This document shows positions 25,262 through 34,871 of a DNA stretch of 64,000 bases, in pieces. The stretch spans positions 620,001 to 684,000 of the forward strand of contig NZ_CP064056.1 in NCBI RefSeq assembly GCF_015775975.1, in the 5' to 3' direction. Position numbers and translations under genes: made by a program. The notes beneath the pieces were generated by a model. It was given only the letters and a program-made list of their open reading frames with translations, was not told the origin of the DNA and ran no database searches. The DNA is from Staphylococcus lloydii (GTDB lineage Bacteria > Bacillota > Bacilli > Staphylococcales > Staphylococcaceae). The stretch's first letter is position 1, and every line of letters starts with the position of its first letter.

Positions 25262-25290
25262 TTGATAATGGTTATCATTTGTAGGATAAT
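25262..25290 (+). promoter_or_regulatory. Promoter of iruO
   Basis: TTGATA (25262-25267) and GATAAT (25285-25290) are separated by 17 bp. Confidence 0.6.
25263..25282 (+). promoter_or_regulatory. Fur box
   Basis: The perfect palindrome TGATAA-TGG-TTATCA lies in a 19-bp window matching about 15 positions of the classical Fur box (GATAATGATTATCATTATC). It covers the -35 and spacer of the iruO promoter, so iron-loaded Fur should repress it. Confidence 0.75.
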
Positions 25291-25313
25291 GAATAATGAA
25301 ATAGAGATAGTAA

Positions 25314-26360
<1,047 letters not shown>

Positions 26361-26449
26361 TATCAATTAAAGTATTAATATTGTAAGACAAGTCAGACCG
26401 TGTGCTATGGTATAGTCACAGATGATTTGTCTTATTTTTTAGGAGTGAT

Positions 26450-26857
26450 ATGAATATGATTAATGTAAAACACGAAGCACCTTCAGTTGATGACTATTGT
26501 AACTTAAGAAAAGTTGCAGGAATGAGTGAAAAAACACCATCAGCGGCAAAAAAAGGCTTGAGTAATGCTTGTTTCGATGTAGTTATTTATGACGATAATC
26601 GTGCAATTGGCATGGGTCGCGTTATCGGTGATGGAGGTACAGCATTTCAAATTATAGATGTAGCAGTCGATCCTCAATATCAAGGGTTGGGGTATGGCAA
26701 AATGATTATGACACATGTTAAAGATTATATTGATTCCGTTGCCGAAAGTTCGAGTTATGTCAGTTTAATTGCTGATTATCCGGCAGACAAACTGTATCAA
26801 CAATTCGGATTTCAATCTACAGAACCAAATTCAGGTGGCATGTATTTATTATATTAA
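26450..26857 (+). CDS. GNAT-family N-acetyltransferase
   Basis: The 135-residue protein is a compact GNAT enzyme. Diagnostic parts are A-I-G-M-G-R-V-I-G-D-G, V-A-V-D-P-x-Y-Q-G-L-G-Y-G (acetyl-CoA binding, about residues 75-87) and L-Y-Q-Q-F-G-F near the end. The substrate is unknown. AGGAG sits four bases before the ATG at 26450; a second ATG at 26456 is also possible. It is probably monocistronic. Confidence 0.78.
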   Translation: MNMINVKHEAPSVDDYCNLRKVAGMSEKTPSAAKKGLSNACFDVVIYDDNRAIGMGRVIGDGGTAFQIIDVAVDPQYQGLGYGKMIMTHVKDYIDSVAESSSYVSLIADYPADKLYQQFGFQSTEPNSGGMYLLY

Positions 26858-26938
26858 TCATTGAATTATTAGTAGTGCCAATTGCGACAGCAATATTACT
26901 TATATTTGCTAAACAATAATCTAAATATAACAAAAAAA

Positions 26939-26974
26939 ACGCTATAAACTATGAAAGTTTATAGCGTCTTTTCT
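26939..26974. terminator. Terminator, strongest on the minus strand
   Basis: An 11-bp stem (CGCTATAAACT / AGTTTATAGCG) has a long A run on its left, which is a T tract for the minus-strand sugar transporter gene. Confidence 0.85.
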
Positions 26975-26983
26975 TGTCTAGAA

Positions 26984-28339
26984 TTATTTAATATTAGCGT
27001 CAGTTGCATTCGTTCTTGAACGTAAGTCAGCTTCAATTTCTTCTAAGCTACGGCCTCTCGTTTCAGGTAAATATTTAATGACAAATATTAACGCTATAAT
27101 ACCGATAACTGCGAAGATTAAGAAGACTTGTTCAACTGGTAGAACGTCAGTCAATATAGGGAATAACTGTGCTACCAATAAACTACCGATTGATAAGATT
27201 AATGCTGCAAAACCAGTTGCGGCACCACGTGCACGCATAGGGAATAATTCTGGTAACATAACCCATAATACTGGTCCCCAAGTGAAACCAAAGAAAATAA
27301 TAAATAATGTTAAACATAAAATAATAATCCATGCAGACGATTGAATACCAATCATCCAAATTAAGATTGCCATAATTAGTAATGAAGCAACCATACCACT
27401 ATTACCGATAACTAATAACTTTTTACGATCAATTTTGTCGATAATAAATATTGCAACGATAGTAATAAGTACATTGACGGTACCTATACCAACTGTACCT
27501 AAGATTGAAGTTGCATCGCCTAATCCTGCTTTACTAAAAATTGAAGGTGCATAATAAATAATGGCATTAATACCAATGATTTGCTGGAATAGGGCAAAGA
27601 GTGAACCAATGATTAGCGTTGGGCGTAACCATGGAGATTTTAAAACTTGCCATGTACTTTCAGAAATGCGATTTATTTCTTTCATATCAGCAATTTCTTT
27701 ATTAATTTCATTTTCGTTAAATGTCATTTTCATGACGTCTCTAGCAGCTTGTTCACTTTTATGTTCTAATAGCCATCTTGGACTCTCAGGCATAAATGCT
27801 ACACCGATTAATAGTATCAGTGAAGGGATTACTGCTAAACCTAACATCCATCTCCAACCATCGATTGGTGTAAATGCATAGTTAATTAAATATGAAGCTA
27901 AAATACCGATTGTAATCATTAATTGGTTTAATGAACTTAATGAACCCCTTTGTTCTGTAGGAGCCATTTCTGATAAGTAAACTGGTACGATAGCAGTAGA
28001 ACCGCCGACTGCTAGACCTATAACTAAACGACCAATAACTAATACTGGCATTGAAGGTGCTAACGCTAAAATAAGGGCACCGACAATATAGACGATTGCA
28101 ATAATAAAGACGACACGTCTACGTCCTAACTTATCTGACATTGGGCCACTAGCGCCTGAACCGAATATTGCCCCAACTAACATTGAAGCTACGACTAGGC
28201 CTTCAGTAAAACTATTGAGCGGAATATCATTTTTAATAAATAATAAAGCACCGGATATAACTCCCATATCATATCCATATAGTAAACCACCTAGAGCGCC
28301 TAGAAAGAAAATCAATTTTTTGTTTATTTTAATTCCCAT
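26984..28339 (-). CDS. Sugar porter family MFS transporter
   Basis: The 451-residue protein has twelve membrane helices and the sugar porter signatures: G-x-D-x-G-V-I-S-G-A in helix 1, D-K-L-G-R-R-R, P-E-S-P-R-W-L, Q-Q-I-I-G-I-N-A-I-I-Y-Y-A-P in helix 7 and P-E-T-R-G at the end. It resembles Bacillus CsbC/YwtG/IolT and probably imports a hexose, pentose or polyol with H+. I start at ATG 28339, since GAGAGGGG lies 7 bases upstream. A cre-like site precedes the gene. It could serve the polyol operon 5 kb away, but nothing proves this. Confidence 0.87.
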   Translation of the reverse strand: MGIKINKKLIFFLGALGGLLYGYDMGVISGALLFIKNDIPLNSFTEGLVVASMLVGAIFGSGASGPMSDKLGRRRVVFIIAIVYIVGALILALAPSMPVLVIGRLVIGLAVGGSTAIVPVYLSEMAPTEQRGSLSSLNQLMITIGILASYLINYAFTPIDGWRWMLGLAVIPSLILLIGVAFMPESPRWLLEHKSEQAARDVMKMTFNENEINKEIADMKEINRISESTWQVLKSPWLRPTLIIGSLFALFQQIIGINAIIYYAPSIFSKAGLGDATSILGTVGIGTVNVLITIVAIFIIDKIDRKKLLVIGNSGMVASLLIMAILIWMIGIQSSAWIIILCLTLFIIFFGFTWGPVLWVMLPELFPMRARGAATGFAALILSIGSLLVAQLFPILTDVLPVEQVFLIFAVIGIIALIFVIKYLPETRGRSLEEIEADLRSRTNATDANIK

Positions 28340-28374
28340 ATTAAAACCCCTCTCGATTGTTTCAACCACAGTAA

Positions 28375-28388
28375 AGTATACGCTTTCA
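28375..28388 (-). promoter_or_regulatory. Candidate cre site upstream of the sugar porter gene
   Basis: On the minus strand TGAAAGCGTATACT matches the relaxed cre consensus except at the last base, 36 bases before the start codon. Confidence 0.5.
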
Positions 28389-28504
28389 TAAGTTAGATGT
28401 AAATGTTAAAGTATAACTAATTTATATAGTTTTAAATCTTAGTAAATATATATAAAAAGAAAATTTTAATTAATATTGTTATCAGCTAAGTAAAAATATT
28501 GCTA

Positions 28505-28552
28505 TAAAAAAAGAAATGACAACTTCCATTTAATGAAAGTTGTCATTTCTCA
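28505..28552 (-). terminator. Terminator of the AcuI/YhdH-type gene
   Basis: A perfect 14-bp stem (AGAAATGACAACTT and complement) is followed by a T run on the minus strand. Confidence 0.85.
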
Positions 28553-28586
28553 TATATTATAAATAATTTGTGTGATGAATGAGCTA

Positions 28587-29576
28587 TTAATTATTAAAGT
28601 CTATAATAATTCTACCTTTATTATTATGATCAAGTACGTTTTGAATACCTTGTTCAATATCATCGAATGTAATGACTTGTTTAATATCATGTAGTTGTTT
28701 TGGTTTTAAGTCTGTAGCAAGTCTTCTCCAAATTAATTGGCGACGCTTCATTTTAGTATAAACAGAATCAATACCAAAGATGTTAATACCTCTTAAAATA
28801 AATGGAAATACAGAACTAGTAAATTTATCGCCACCAGTCATACCGATAGTTGCAACACTACCATTATAATCGATATGTTTTAGGATTTGAGCTAAACCTT
28901 CCCCACCAACTGGGTCGATTGCTGCTGCCCAAGTGCGAGAACCGAGTGGTTTACCATCATTTTCATTAATGCGGTCAATGACTTCTTTAGCACCTAATGA
29001 AGTTAAAGTATCATGTGCATCTGTTTTGCCAGAACTTGCGATAACTTTAAAGCCGATTGAATTTAACATCATAACGGCTAGCGTACCAACGCCTCCTGAG
29101 GCACCGCGAACTAATACTTTTCCATCTTCAATAGATAAACCGTTATGTTCTAAAGTTTCAATCGCTAAACCTGCAGTGTAACCAGCTGTACCGTAAATCA
29201 TCGCTTCTTCTAAAGTAAGATTTTTAGGTAATCGAACAATCCAATCTTCTTTTACACGGGCATATTCACTGAAACCACCATAATGAGAAATGCCTAAATC
29301 GAATCCAGTGACGATTACTTCGTCGCCTTCTTCAAAAGCGTGACTGTCTGAAGAAGCCACTACACCTGCTAAGTCAATGCCAGGTACCATTGGATAGTCG
29401 CGGACTATTTTATTGTTATCTACAGTTGCTAATGCATCTTTATAATTAATACCTGAATATTTAACTTTTATTAATACTTCTCCTTCAGGTAAATCATCAA
29501 TTGTTATATCTTTAAATTGAGAGCTTACTTTGCCGTCTTGTTCATCGACCACAAAAGCTTTAAATGTTTCAGTCAT
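28587..29576 (-). CDS. MDR-family oxidoreductase (AcuI/YhdH acryloyl-CoA reductase type)
   Basis: The 329-residue protein is a zinc-free medium-chain reductase of the quinone oxidoreductase/AcuI group. Typical parts are S-G-I-N-Y-K-D-A-L-A near residue 41, P-G-I-D-L-A-G, Y-G-T-A-G-Y-T-A-G and the NADPH motif R-G-A-S-G-G-V-G. It lacks the zinc ligands of alcohol dehydrogenases. It probably uses NADPH to reduce activated double bonds, detoxifying acrylate-like electrophiles. I start at ATG 29576, because AAGGAGTG stands 10 bases upstream; starts further upstream cross that site. Confidence 0.85.
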   Translation of the reverse strand: MTETFKAFVVDEQDGKVSSQFKDITIDDLPEGEVLIKVKYSGINYKDALATVDNNKIVRDYPMVPGIDLAGVVASSDSHAFEEGDEVIVTGFDLGISHYGGFSEYARVKEDWIVRLPKNLTLEEAMIYGTAGYTAGLAIETLEHNGLSIEDGKVLVRGASGGVGTLAVMMLNSIGFKVIASSGKTDAHDTLTSLGAKEVIDRINENDGKPLGSRTWAAAIDPVGGEGLAQILKHIDYNGSVATIGMTGGDKFTSSVFPFILRGINIFGIDSVYTKMKRRQLIWRRLATDLKPKQLHDIKQVITFDDIEQGIQNVLDHNNKGRIIIDFNN

Positions 29577-29889
29577 TGCTCTATGGCACTCCTTTATGTA
29601 AATAAAATTTATGAACAGTAAAAAAACTATTGCCACAATATCATGAAAAAATACGATTCACAATAAGACTAATTTTATTTTTTTACAGTAAATGTACAAG
29701 TTCATATAAAAATAATACTATCATTTATACAACCGTTTAATTATAAAATATACAAGTAACTTACACAATGGTAGATTTTAAATTATTAATAAAAGTAATG
29801 TTAATTGTGATTGTAATTGAAATAGTTTTATTAAATATATAATATATTGGTATATTTATTAAAACTAACAAAGGGAATGGGTGAACTGT
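29577..29889. promoter_or_regulatory. AT-rich divergent intergenic region
   Basis: About 310 bases between a minus-strand reductase gene and a plus-strand acetyltransferase gene. It contains a possible plus-strand promoter (TTGAAA 29817-29822, TATAAT 29838-29843, short 15-bp spacer). I see no convincing operator or small gene. Confidence 0.35.
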
Positions 29890-30411
29890 ATGACTTACAA
29901 AATAAAAAAAGTAAAATCAACAGAATTACAATTATTAAAAGATATTGGCATAAAAACATTCCTTGATACTTTTGAGGACAGTTATAGTGAAGAAGATTTC
30001 CAAAGTTATTTTGATTCGGCATTTACGATTGATAAATTAGCTGAAGAACTAGAAGACAGAAATTCAGAAACATATTTTTATTTGGTAGATGATAACGTAG
30101 TAGGCTATTTCAAATTGAATATTGGCGAGGCACAAACTGAACCAATGGGAGAACAATATTTAGAACTACAACGAATTTATTTTTTAAAAGAGGCTCAAGG
30201 CGGGGGTAAAGGCGCAAATGTTATTAACTATGTCGTTGAGCGTGCGATGTCCTTAAATAAATCATATATTTGGTTAGGCGTTTGGAAACATAATGAACAA
30301 GCATTGAAGTTCTATAAAAAACATGATTTTCAAGTAACCGGAGAACACCGTTTCGTTACTGGAGATACAGTCGATTTAGATTTAGTTATGGAGAAATCTG
30401 TTAAAAGTTAA
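29890..30411 (+). CDS. PaiA-like N-acetyltransferase
   Basis: The 173-residue GNAT enzyme closely follows Bacillus PaiA in layout: an N-terminal I-K-T-F-L-D-T-F, G-Y-F-K-L-N-I-G-E-A-Q, L-E-L-Q-R-I-Y-F and then W-L-G-V-W-K-H-N-E-Q-A-L-K-F-Y-K-K near residue 135. PaiA acetylates spermidine and spermine, so polyamine detoxification is likely but not proven. In the acetyl-CoA loop the usual Q-x-x-G-x-G/A reads Q-G-G-G-K-G-A. I choose ATG 29890 behind GGGTGA; a GTG at 29881 is an alternative. Confidence 0.8.
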   Translation: MTYKIKKVKSTELQLLKDIGIKTFLDTFEDSYSEEDFQSYFDSAFTIDKLAEELEDRNSETYFYLVDDNVVGYFKLNIGEAQTEPMGEQYLELQRIYFLKEAQGGGKGANVINYVVERAMSLNKSYIWLGVWKHNEQALKFYKKHDFQVTGEHRFVTGDTVDLDLVMEKSVKS

Positions 30412-30673
30412 CATGCTAATTCAAAAAGAAACCAAGCTTAAACAGATAAAAATATAGTGTTGTTTGTATAGTGTTCAAATATATTGAGTTATAGTTACAA
30501 TTTTAATTTCATTTAAATATTATTAAAATTTTTAGTATTTACGTTTATATAAAAAATTTTAGTGTATAAAATAGTTAAGCTTACCAAATAGCCACATAGG
30601 CCAACGTAAAAAAGGGGCAATACATATTATGTTTGGCACAGAAGTAAGCATATTAATGAGGAGGTTGTATTCT

Positions 30674-31468
30674 ATGAAAAAACTTTTGGCAGGTATTTTA
30701 ACACTATCATTGGCACTTGCAGCATGTTCTAACGGTGACAATGGTAGCAGTAGTAAAGACGATTCTAATAAAGATAAATCGTCTAGTTCAGACAAAGATA
30801 AAGATTCAAACAAAGATAACAAGAAGAATAACGATGATAGCTCTAAGTCTAACAAAGACAATGACAGTAAATCAAAAGATAGTAATAGCAATGACAGTTC
30901 ATCTTCTAATGACAGCGATCAAGCTAGTAATAAGTCGAATAGCGACAGTAATAGCGACGCTTCGTCTTCAAGTAGTAGTAGCGATAATAATTCAAATGCT
31001 TCAGATGCTAACAATTCAAATGGTAATAGCAATACTAGCGGTAATGACAATAGTAATGCGAATAATAATACGAGCGCTAATGCTAATGCCAATTCAAGTG
31101 ACAGTAATGAAAGCGCAAGTTCACAAAACGGTACAGCAAACAACAGTTCAAATGGTGAATATGTAGCACCTTACCAAGGACAAAATGCAGTGCCTGTAGC
31201 GCAAAACATTTCATCATCAAACGATAACTCACAACAAGCATTACGTAACTTACCTAATTTCCAAACTTCATTAGACCAAGCGACTAAAGAAGTAAATGGT
31301 TTAAATGGTCAGAATAATCCTTACAATGACTATGCAGTAGAAGGTAGTGACGGTAATTATAGTTATATCTTTAGTTTCCAAAACCAAGCACAACCAGGAA
31401 CTTATGCAATTGCAACTGTAGATCAACAAGGCACAGTACGCATTGTCGATCCTGCATATCAGCAATAA
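30674..31468 (+). CDS. Lipoprotein with long Ser/Asp/Asn-rich stalk
   Basis: The 264-residue protein has a lipoprotein signal peptide with lipobox L-A-A-C (Cys18). Residues about 19-155 are almost only Ser, Asp, Asn, Lys and some Ala, first Ser/Asp/Lys-rich and then Ser/Asn/Ala-rich. This is probably a disordered stalk through the cell wall. Residues about 160-264 form a compact domain ending Y-A-I-A-T-V-D-Q-Q-G-T-V-R-I-V-D-P-A-Y. AGGAGG precedes ATG 30674; an in-frame ATG at 30629 has no such site. It is probably surface-exposed; the function of the C-terminal domain is unknown to me. Confidence 0.75.
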   Translation: MKKLLAGILTLSLALAACSNGDNGSSSKDDSNKDKSSSSDKDKDSNKDNKKNNDDSSKSNKDNDSKSKDSNSNDSSSSNDSDQASNKSNSDSNSDASSSSSSSDNNSNASDANNSNGNSNTSGNDNSNANNNTSANANANSSDSNESASSQNGTANNSSNGEYVAPYQGQNAVPVAQNISSSNDNSQQALRNLPNFQTSLDQATKEVNGLNGQNNPYNDYAVEGSDGNYSYIFSFQNQAQPGTYAIATVDQQGTVRIVDPAYQQ

Positions 31469-31485
31469 TTTTCAACTACAATATA

Positions 31486-31527
31486 AAAGCTGGTAAAGTC
31501 CTCATCATAGGCTTTACCAGCTTTTTT
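31486..31527. terminator. Bidirectional terminator
   Basis: A 13-bp stem (AAAGCTGGTAAAG and complement) is followed by seven T between convergent genes. Confidence 0.88.
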
Positions 31528-33218
31528 TATTTATGATAATTAATATGTTTATTAATAATATTTGAAAGTGTTTCGAAGGCGTGATTGTGATCATTTACAA
31601 ATTCATTATTAGTTATTGCTGTCATTTGGAAGCTAACTAAATCATTGAGTAATGCTTTAGCGTCACTATATCTAACAGTGGCTAACGAATGCATAACATC
31701 TTCATAGACACCACGTTCAGCAATATATTGTTCATGATTAGGCGTATACTGACAAACTGTTTTATCCAACGTCAATGCATCAAAAATAATTGATGAATAA
31801 TCAGTGAGCACAACATCTGCAATAAGTATTAAATCTTGTGTTTCTAAATTAGCTGGTGCAATAATCGCATTTTCCGGTAAATAATCAGAATTACTTTCGA
31901 CGTGTCCCTTATAAATAACATTATATTTATTTAATAAGCCATCGTTAATAGGGAATAACTCTTCTTCGTCTGACGTTGATTTCCAAGTAGGTGCATATAA
32001 AAGAGTTGGTTTTTCAGTATCTAATTTTAATTCATGTTTTATAAATTGGATATAAGGTGCGTCAAATTGTTTGGCCAATAAATATTTCACTCTTGGATAA
32101 CCACAACTTATGACATTTGTATGTTGTAACGGAAAAGCACTTTTGAAATAATCAACAATTTCATCACTATCACAAACTAAATAATCTTGTTGTAACCATT
32201 TATTGTATTTACGAGCACGGTAATTATAAATATTAAGATTTTGATATGGCTCATGGCTATCTAAAAATAATTTTTTAATCGGTGTGCCATGCCAGAGTTG
32301 AATGATAGTACCGTTGGGTTGCAGTGTATCCGGTATATAACTTTCTAATATTACAACTCTTGCTTCTTCTATGAGCGATTTAGCTTTAGGGTCATCTGGA
32401 TTAATAAAATTTGGACCTTTAATATCATTTGTGATGAAATAAATAGGTATTTTAGCAAAGTGTTTAGCAAAATGATTAAATAAATAACGTGAGTTACCTC
32501 TAAAACCGTAATCAAAACCTAAAAATACGATATGGTCTTTTAGTTTATTGGCATTTTTTTCATAGATATAGCTTTGTTGTTGATGTTTCTTTACAAAGTG
32601 TCGATGTACGCTATTGAATATCCAATGAGGTAGTTTGAACTTTGTTTTTAAAAGTAATTTATCCACAAAACGTAAATTATCCGGTGCTAAAATGTCTTGT
32701 TGTTTGAAAGGCACTTTATGACCATGTATATATGCTAGTTTATTTAGATTGTATTTTGTCGTGTTTAAAAGTGAACAATTTTCAACAGTTGACCATACGT
32801 CACTAGAAGTGGCGAAATCTTGACTGAAGTTATAAACCACATGTGGGTCGACTGCTACTTCATCTTGTAATAATGAAATCATAGCTAAGTCAAAAATAGT
32901 ATTAATATTGCGTGTGTTAAGTATTTCTATTGTTGTTGCTATATCATAGATAACATTAGGATAGTGATTAATATTCTCTATCCAATCATTAAATGTAATC
33001 GTCGTTTTACCGAAATAGCGACAATCGTTTCTATAGAATTGGTCTACTGTATAATCAGTAACAATAGTACATGGTTTTAGTTCAACAGCGTCTAACATAT
33101 CCTCATAAAGAGAAATATTGTCAGATAATATAACAAAATGAGAATAGCCATCTTGTATAGCTTGTTCTAGTTGGCGTGTTAACTCTTGCCAACTTTCTAT
33201 AGTTAATTGTTTAATCAT
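31527..33218 (-). CDS. CDP-glycerol glycerophosphotransferase family protein (TagF/TagB-like)
   Basis: The 563-residue protein has a C-terminal glycerophosphotransferase domain (about residues 205-555) with Q-L-W-H-G-T-P-I-K-K-L, Y-A-P-T-W-K and T-D-Y-S-S-I-I-F-D, the acceptor and nucleotide site motifs of TagB/TagF enzymes. The N-terminal 200 residues are not a recognised domain and include no membrane helix. It should add glycerol- or ribitol-phosphate to a wall polymer at the membrane inner face. It lies 57 bases behind the GT4 gene on the same strand, so the two form an operon. The exact polymer step cannot be told from sequence. Confidence 0.8.
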   Translation of the reverse strand: MIKQLTIESWQELTRQLEQAIQDGYSHFVILSDNISLYEDMLDAVELKPCTIVTDYTVDQFYRNDCRYFGKTTITFNDWIENINHYPNVIYDIATTIEILNTRNINTIFDLAMISLLQDEVAVDPHVVYNFSQDFATSSDVWSTVENCSLLNTTKYNLNKLAYIHGHKVPFKQQDILAPDNLRFVDKLLLKTKFKLPHWIFNSVHRHFVKKHQQQSYIYEKNANKLKDHIVFLGFDYGFRGNSRYLFNHFAKHFAKIPIYFITNDIKGPNFINPDDPKAKSLIEEARVVILESYIPDTLQPNGTIIQLWHGTPIKKLFLDSHEPYQNLNIYNYRARKYNKWLQQDYLVCDSDEIVDYFKSAFPLQHTNVISCGYPRVKYLLAKQFDAPYIQFIKHELKLDTEKPTLLYAPTWKSTSDEEELFPINDGLLNKYNVIYKGHVESNSDYLPENAIIAPANLETQDLILIADVVLTDYSSIIFDALTLDKTVCQYTPNHEQYIAERGVYEDVMHSLATVRYSDAKALLNDLVSFQMTAITNNEFVNDHNHAFETLSNIINKHINYHK

Positions 33219-33275
33219 AAATTATCTCTACCAATCTGTATTAATTAATTTTATTGCTATGATTTAGTGAATACT

Positions 33276-34421
33276 TTAATCATTCAACATAGTTAGAAAT
33301 TGTGAATAAACGGCGTTTGGCTCATATGCTTTGACGGTTTTATAACCATTTTCCACAATTTCGGTGTCACTTTCTTTAGAAAGTAAGGATTGTAACTTGT
33401 TTGATAAAGCCATGATATCGCCTTGCGTCACTAGGTAGCCATTTTGCTCATTGTTAATTATAGACGTAGGGCCAACGATACCATCAAAACTTACTACCAC
33501 ACTGCCTTGATTCATCGCTTCTAATATAACCATTCCAAAGCCTTCGTTGCGAGACGGTATGACAGTAAATTTACTTTCTGCTAATTTTGTCGACAATGAT
33601 TTGGTAGTCGGGTTTAACGAAATAATATCTGCCAAGTTAAATTGTTCAATTTGTTGTTGCAACTGAGTTCTTTCTTGACCTTCACCATAAATAGCTAACT
33701 TGTAATTTTGTTCGCGCATTACATTTTGTATATTATTGATGCTATTGATGAGTAAATCAAACCCTTTTTCATATTCTAGGCGTCCAGCAGCAATGATTAA
33801 ATTGCGTTTACTTAATGATTGACGTGCTTCATTCAATACATTAGGAACGACATAAGTTGGTGTGTCTATTACAGATTCATAACGTTTTTTATCATTACGT
33901 GTTAATGTAGTTATTTTGTCTAAATGACGATATGTTTTTATGATTTGATCCTGATAAGCAGTAGGGTGGGCATCGAAATTCATGTGTTCCATACCTATCT
34001 TTTCTACATTTGCAGGCGCGTATTGTGTAATGAAAATATTAAAACTAGCGCGTGTGCCGATTAACACGTCTGTATCTACTGTTTTAATACTACGAATCAT
34101 CTTGTTCTCAATGTAAGAAGAAAATTGATATAGCCCTGGTTCATGTTGAGATAATATACGTGGCTTATTGAATGGCGTGAGTTTTCTTAAACGATTATAA
34201 AATATATTTTTAACATTTGAAGGATGCAATTGGTAGTTTATTAATGCTGTGATTTCAACATTAGGGTGTAACTCAAAATAGGGTTTATTGCTTCCTTTAA
34301 AAACAGAAATAATTTTTACAGTATGTCCCTTTTGAGCTAATACATTAGCTAATTGTGATATTGATTTTACAGTACCACCCATAGCATAAATGTTGTGAGT
34401 GAAAAAAGTGATCGATTTCAT
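33276..34421 (-). CDS. GT4-family glycosyltransferase
   Basis: The 381-residue protein is a GT-B fold retaining glycosyltransferase. The N-terminal half has Y-A-M-G-G-T-V-K-S-I; the C-terminal half has A-A-G-R-L-E-Y-E-K-G-F near residue 212 and the nucleotide-sugar-binding E-G-F-G-M-V-I-L-E-A near residue 297. It should transfer a sugar from UDP-sugar to a wall polymer or lipid acceptor. Being first in a two-gene unit with a TagF-like enzyme, it probably decorates or builds a teichoic-acid-type polymer. A GGAGG-like site precedes the ATG. Confidence 0.8.
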   Translation of the reverse strand: MKSITFFTHNIYAMGGTVKSISQLANVLAQKGHTVKIISVFKGSNKPYFELHPNVEITALINYQLHPSNVKNIFYNRLRKLTPFNKPRILSQHEPGLYQFSSYIENKMIRSIKTVDTDVLIGTRASFNIFITQYAPANVEKIGMEHMNFDAHPTAYQDQIIKTYRHLDKITTLTRNDKKRYESVIDTPTYVVPNVLNEARQSLSKRNLIIAAGRLEYEKGFDLLINSINNIQNVMREQNYKLAIYGEGQERTQLQQQIEQFNLADIISLNPTTKSLSTKLAESKFTVIPSRNEGFGMVILEAMNQGSVVVSFDGIVGPTSIINNEQNGYLVTQGDIMALSNKLQSLLSKESDTEIVENGYKTVKAYEPNAVYSQFLTMLND

Positions 34422-34597
34422 TATTTATCCTCCAAAATAATAATGCTTAAAAGATAAGAGACACAAAGATTATTAAAATAAGCATTATTTTTATAAAGTA
34501 CATAGTTAATATCATTAATTATATGAGAAGAACTAATAACTTTCAATTATTGTTAAATAAGCATTTCAAACAGAAAATAGGGTATACAATATAAAAG

Positions 34598-34650
34598 AAA
34601 GCCTAAACTAATCGTTAAAAAAATTAATGTTTAGTTTTTGGGGCTTTTTT
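34598..34650 (+). terminator. Orphan terminator-like hairpin
   Basis: AAAGCC pairs with GGCTTT and AAACTAA pairs with TTAGTTT, followed by TTTTTT. No gene ends here on the plus strand, so it may close a small RNA or be a transcription attenuator for mqo. Confidence 0.45.
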
Positions 34651-34770
34651 CATTGTTGATTTATGTATATAATTAAGGAAGTTGATATATGTTAATTGTT
34701 ATTGTTTGAAAGCATATAATATGACAATGGTACAATAACTATAAATAATGATTTTTTATTTAAGTCTAAT

Positions 34771-34784
34771 AGAAAGCGCTTTAT
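34771..34784 (+). promoter_or_regulatory. Weak cre-like site upstream of mqo
   Basis: AGAAAGCGCTTTAT has the palindromic core GAAAGCGCTTT of a cre site but mismatches at three defined outer positions. Confidence 0.25.
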
Positions 34785-34871
34785 CGATTTCATTATCATA
34801 CGCTTAGTACGACTTTGAATTATGTATGAAACCTTTCTATGAACATTTATAAAAGGGGGACTGTATTTGTT

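Larger units (their letters stand above)
34422..34871. other. 450-base divergent intergenic region before mqo
   Basis: No gene is evident. It contains an isolated terminator-like hairpin (34598-34650), an AT-rich possible -10 (TATAAT, 34715-34720) and a weak cre-like site (34771-34784). A six-codon open frame near 34690 is too short to support. Confidence 0.4.

Noticed and set aside
26845..26919. Short hydrophobic reading frame ending E-L-L-V-V-P-I-A-T-A-I-L-L-I-F, reminiscent of Fst-type type I toxins.
   Set aside because: No start codon with a ribosome-binding site, the typical Trp-Leu and charged tail are missing, and no antisense RNA promoter was recognisable.
30730..31140. Repetitive DNA that could suggest a repeat array.
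   Set aside because: It is low-complexity coding sequence with no fixed repeat and spacer length, so it is not a CRISPR array.
30717..31166. Long overlapping frames on both strands inside the Ser/Asp/Asn-rich lipoprotein gene.
   Set aside because: They arise from the repetitive codon pattern of the real gene and lack ribosome-binding sites.
34691..34711. Six-codon open frame behind a weak ribosome-binding site upstream of mqo, possible leader peptide.
   Set aside because: Too short and of biased composition, with no attenuator structure directly after it.
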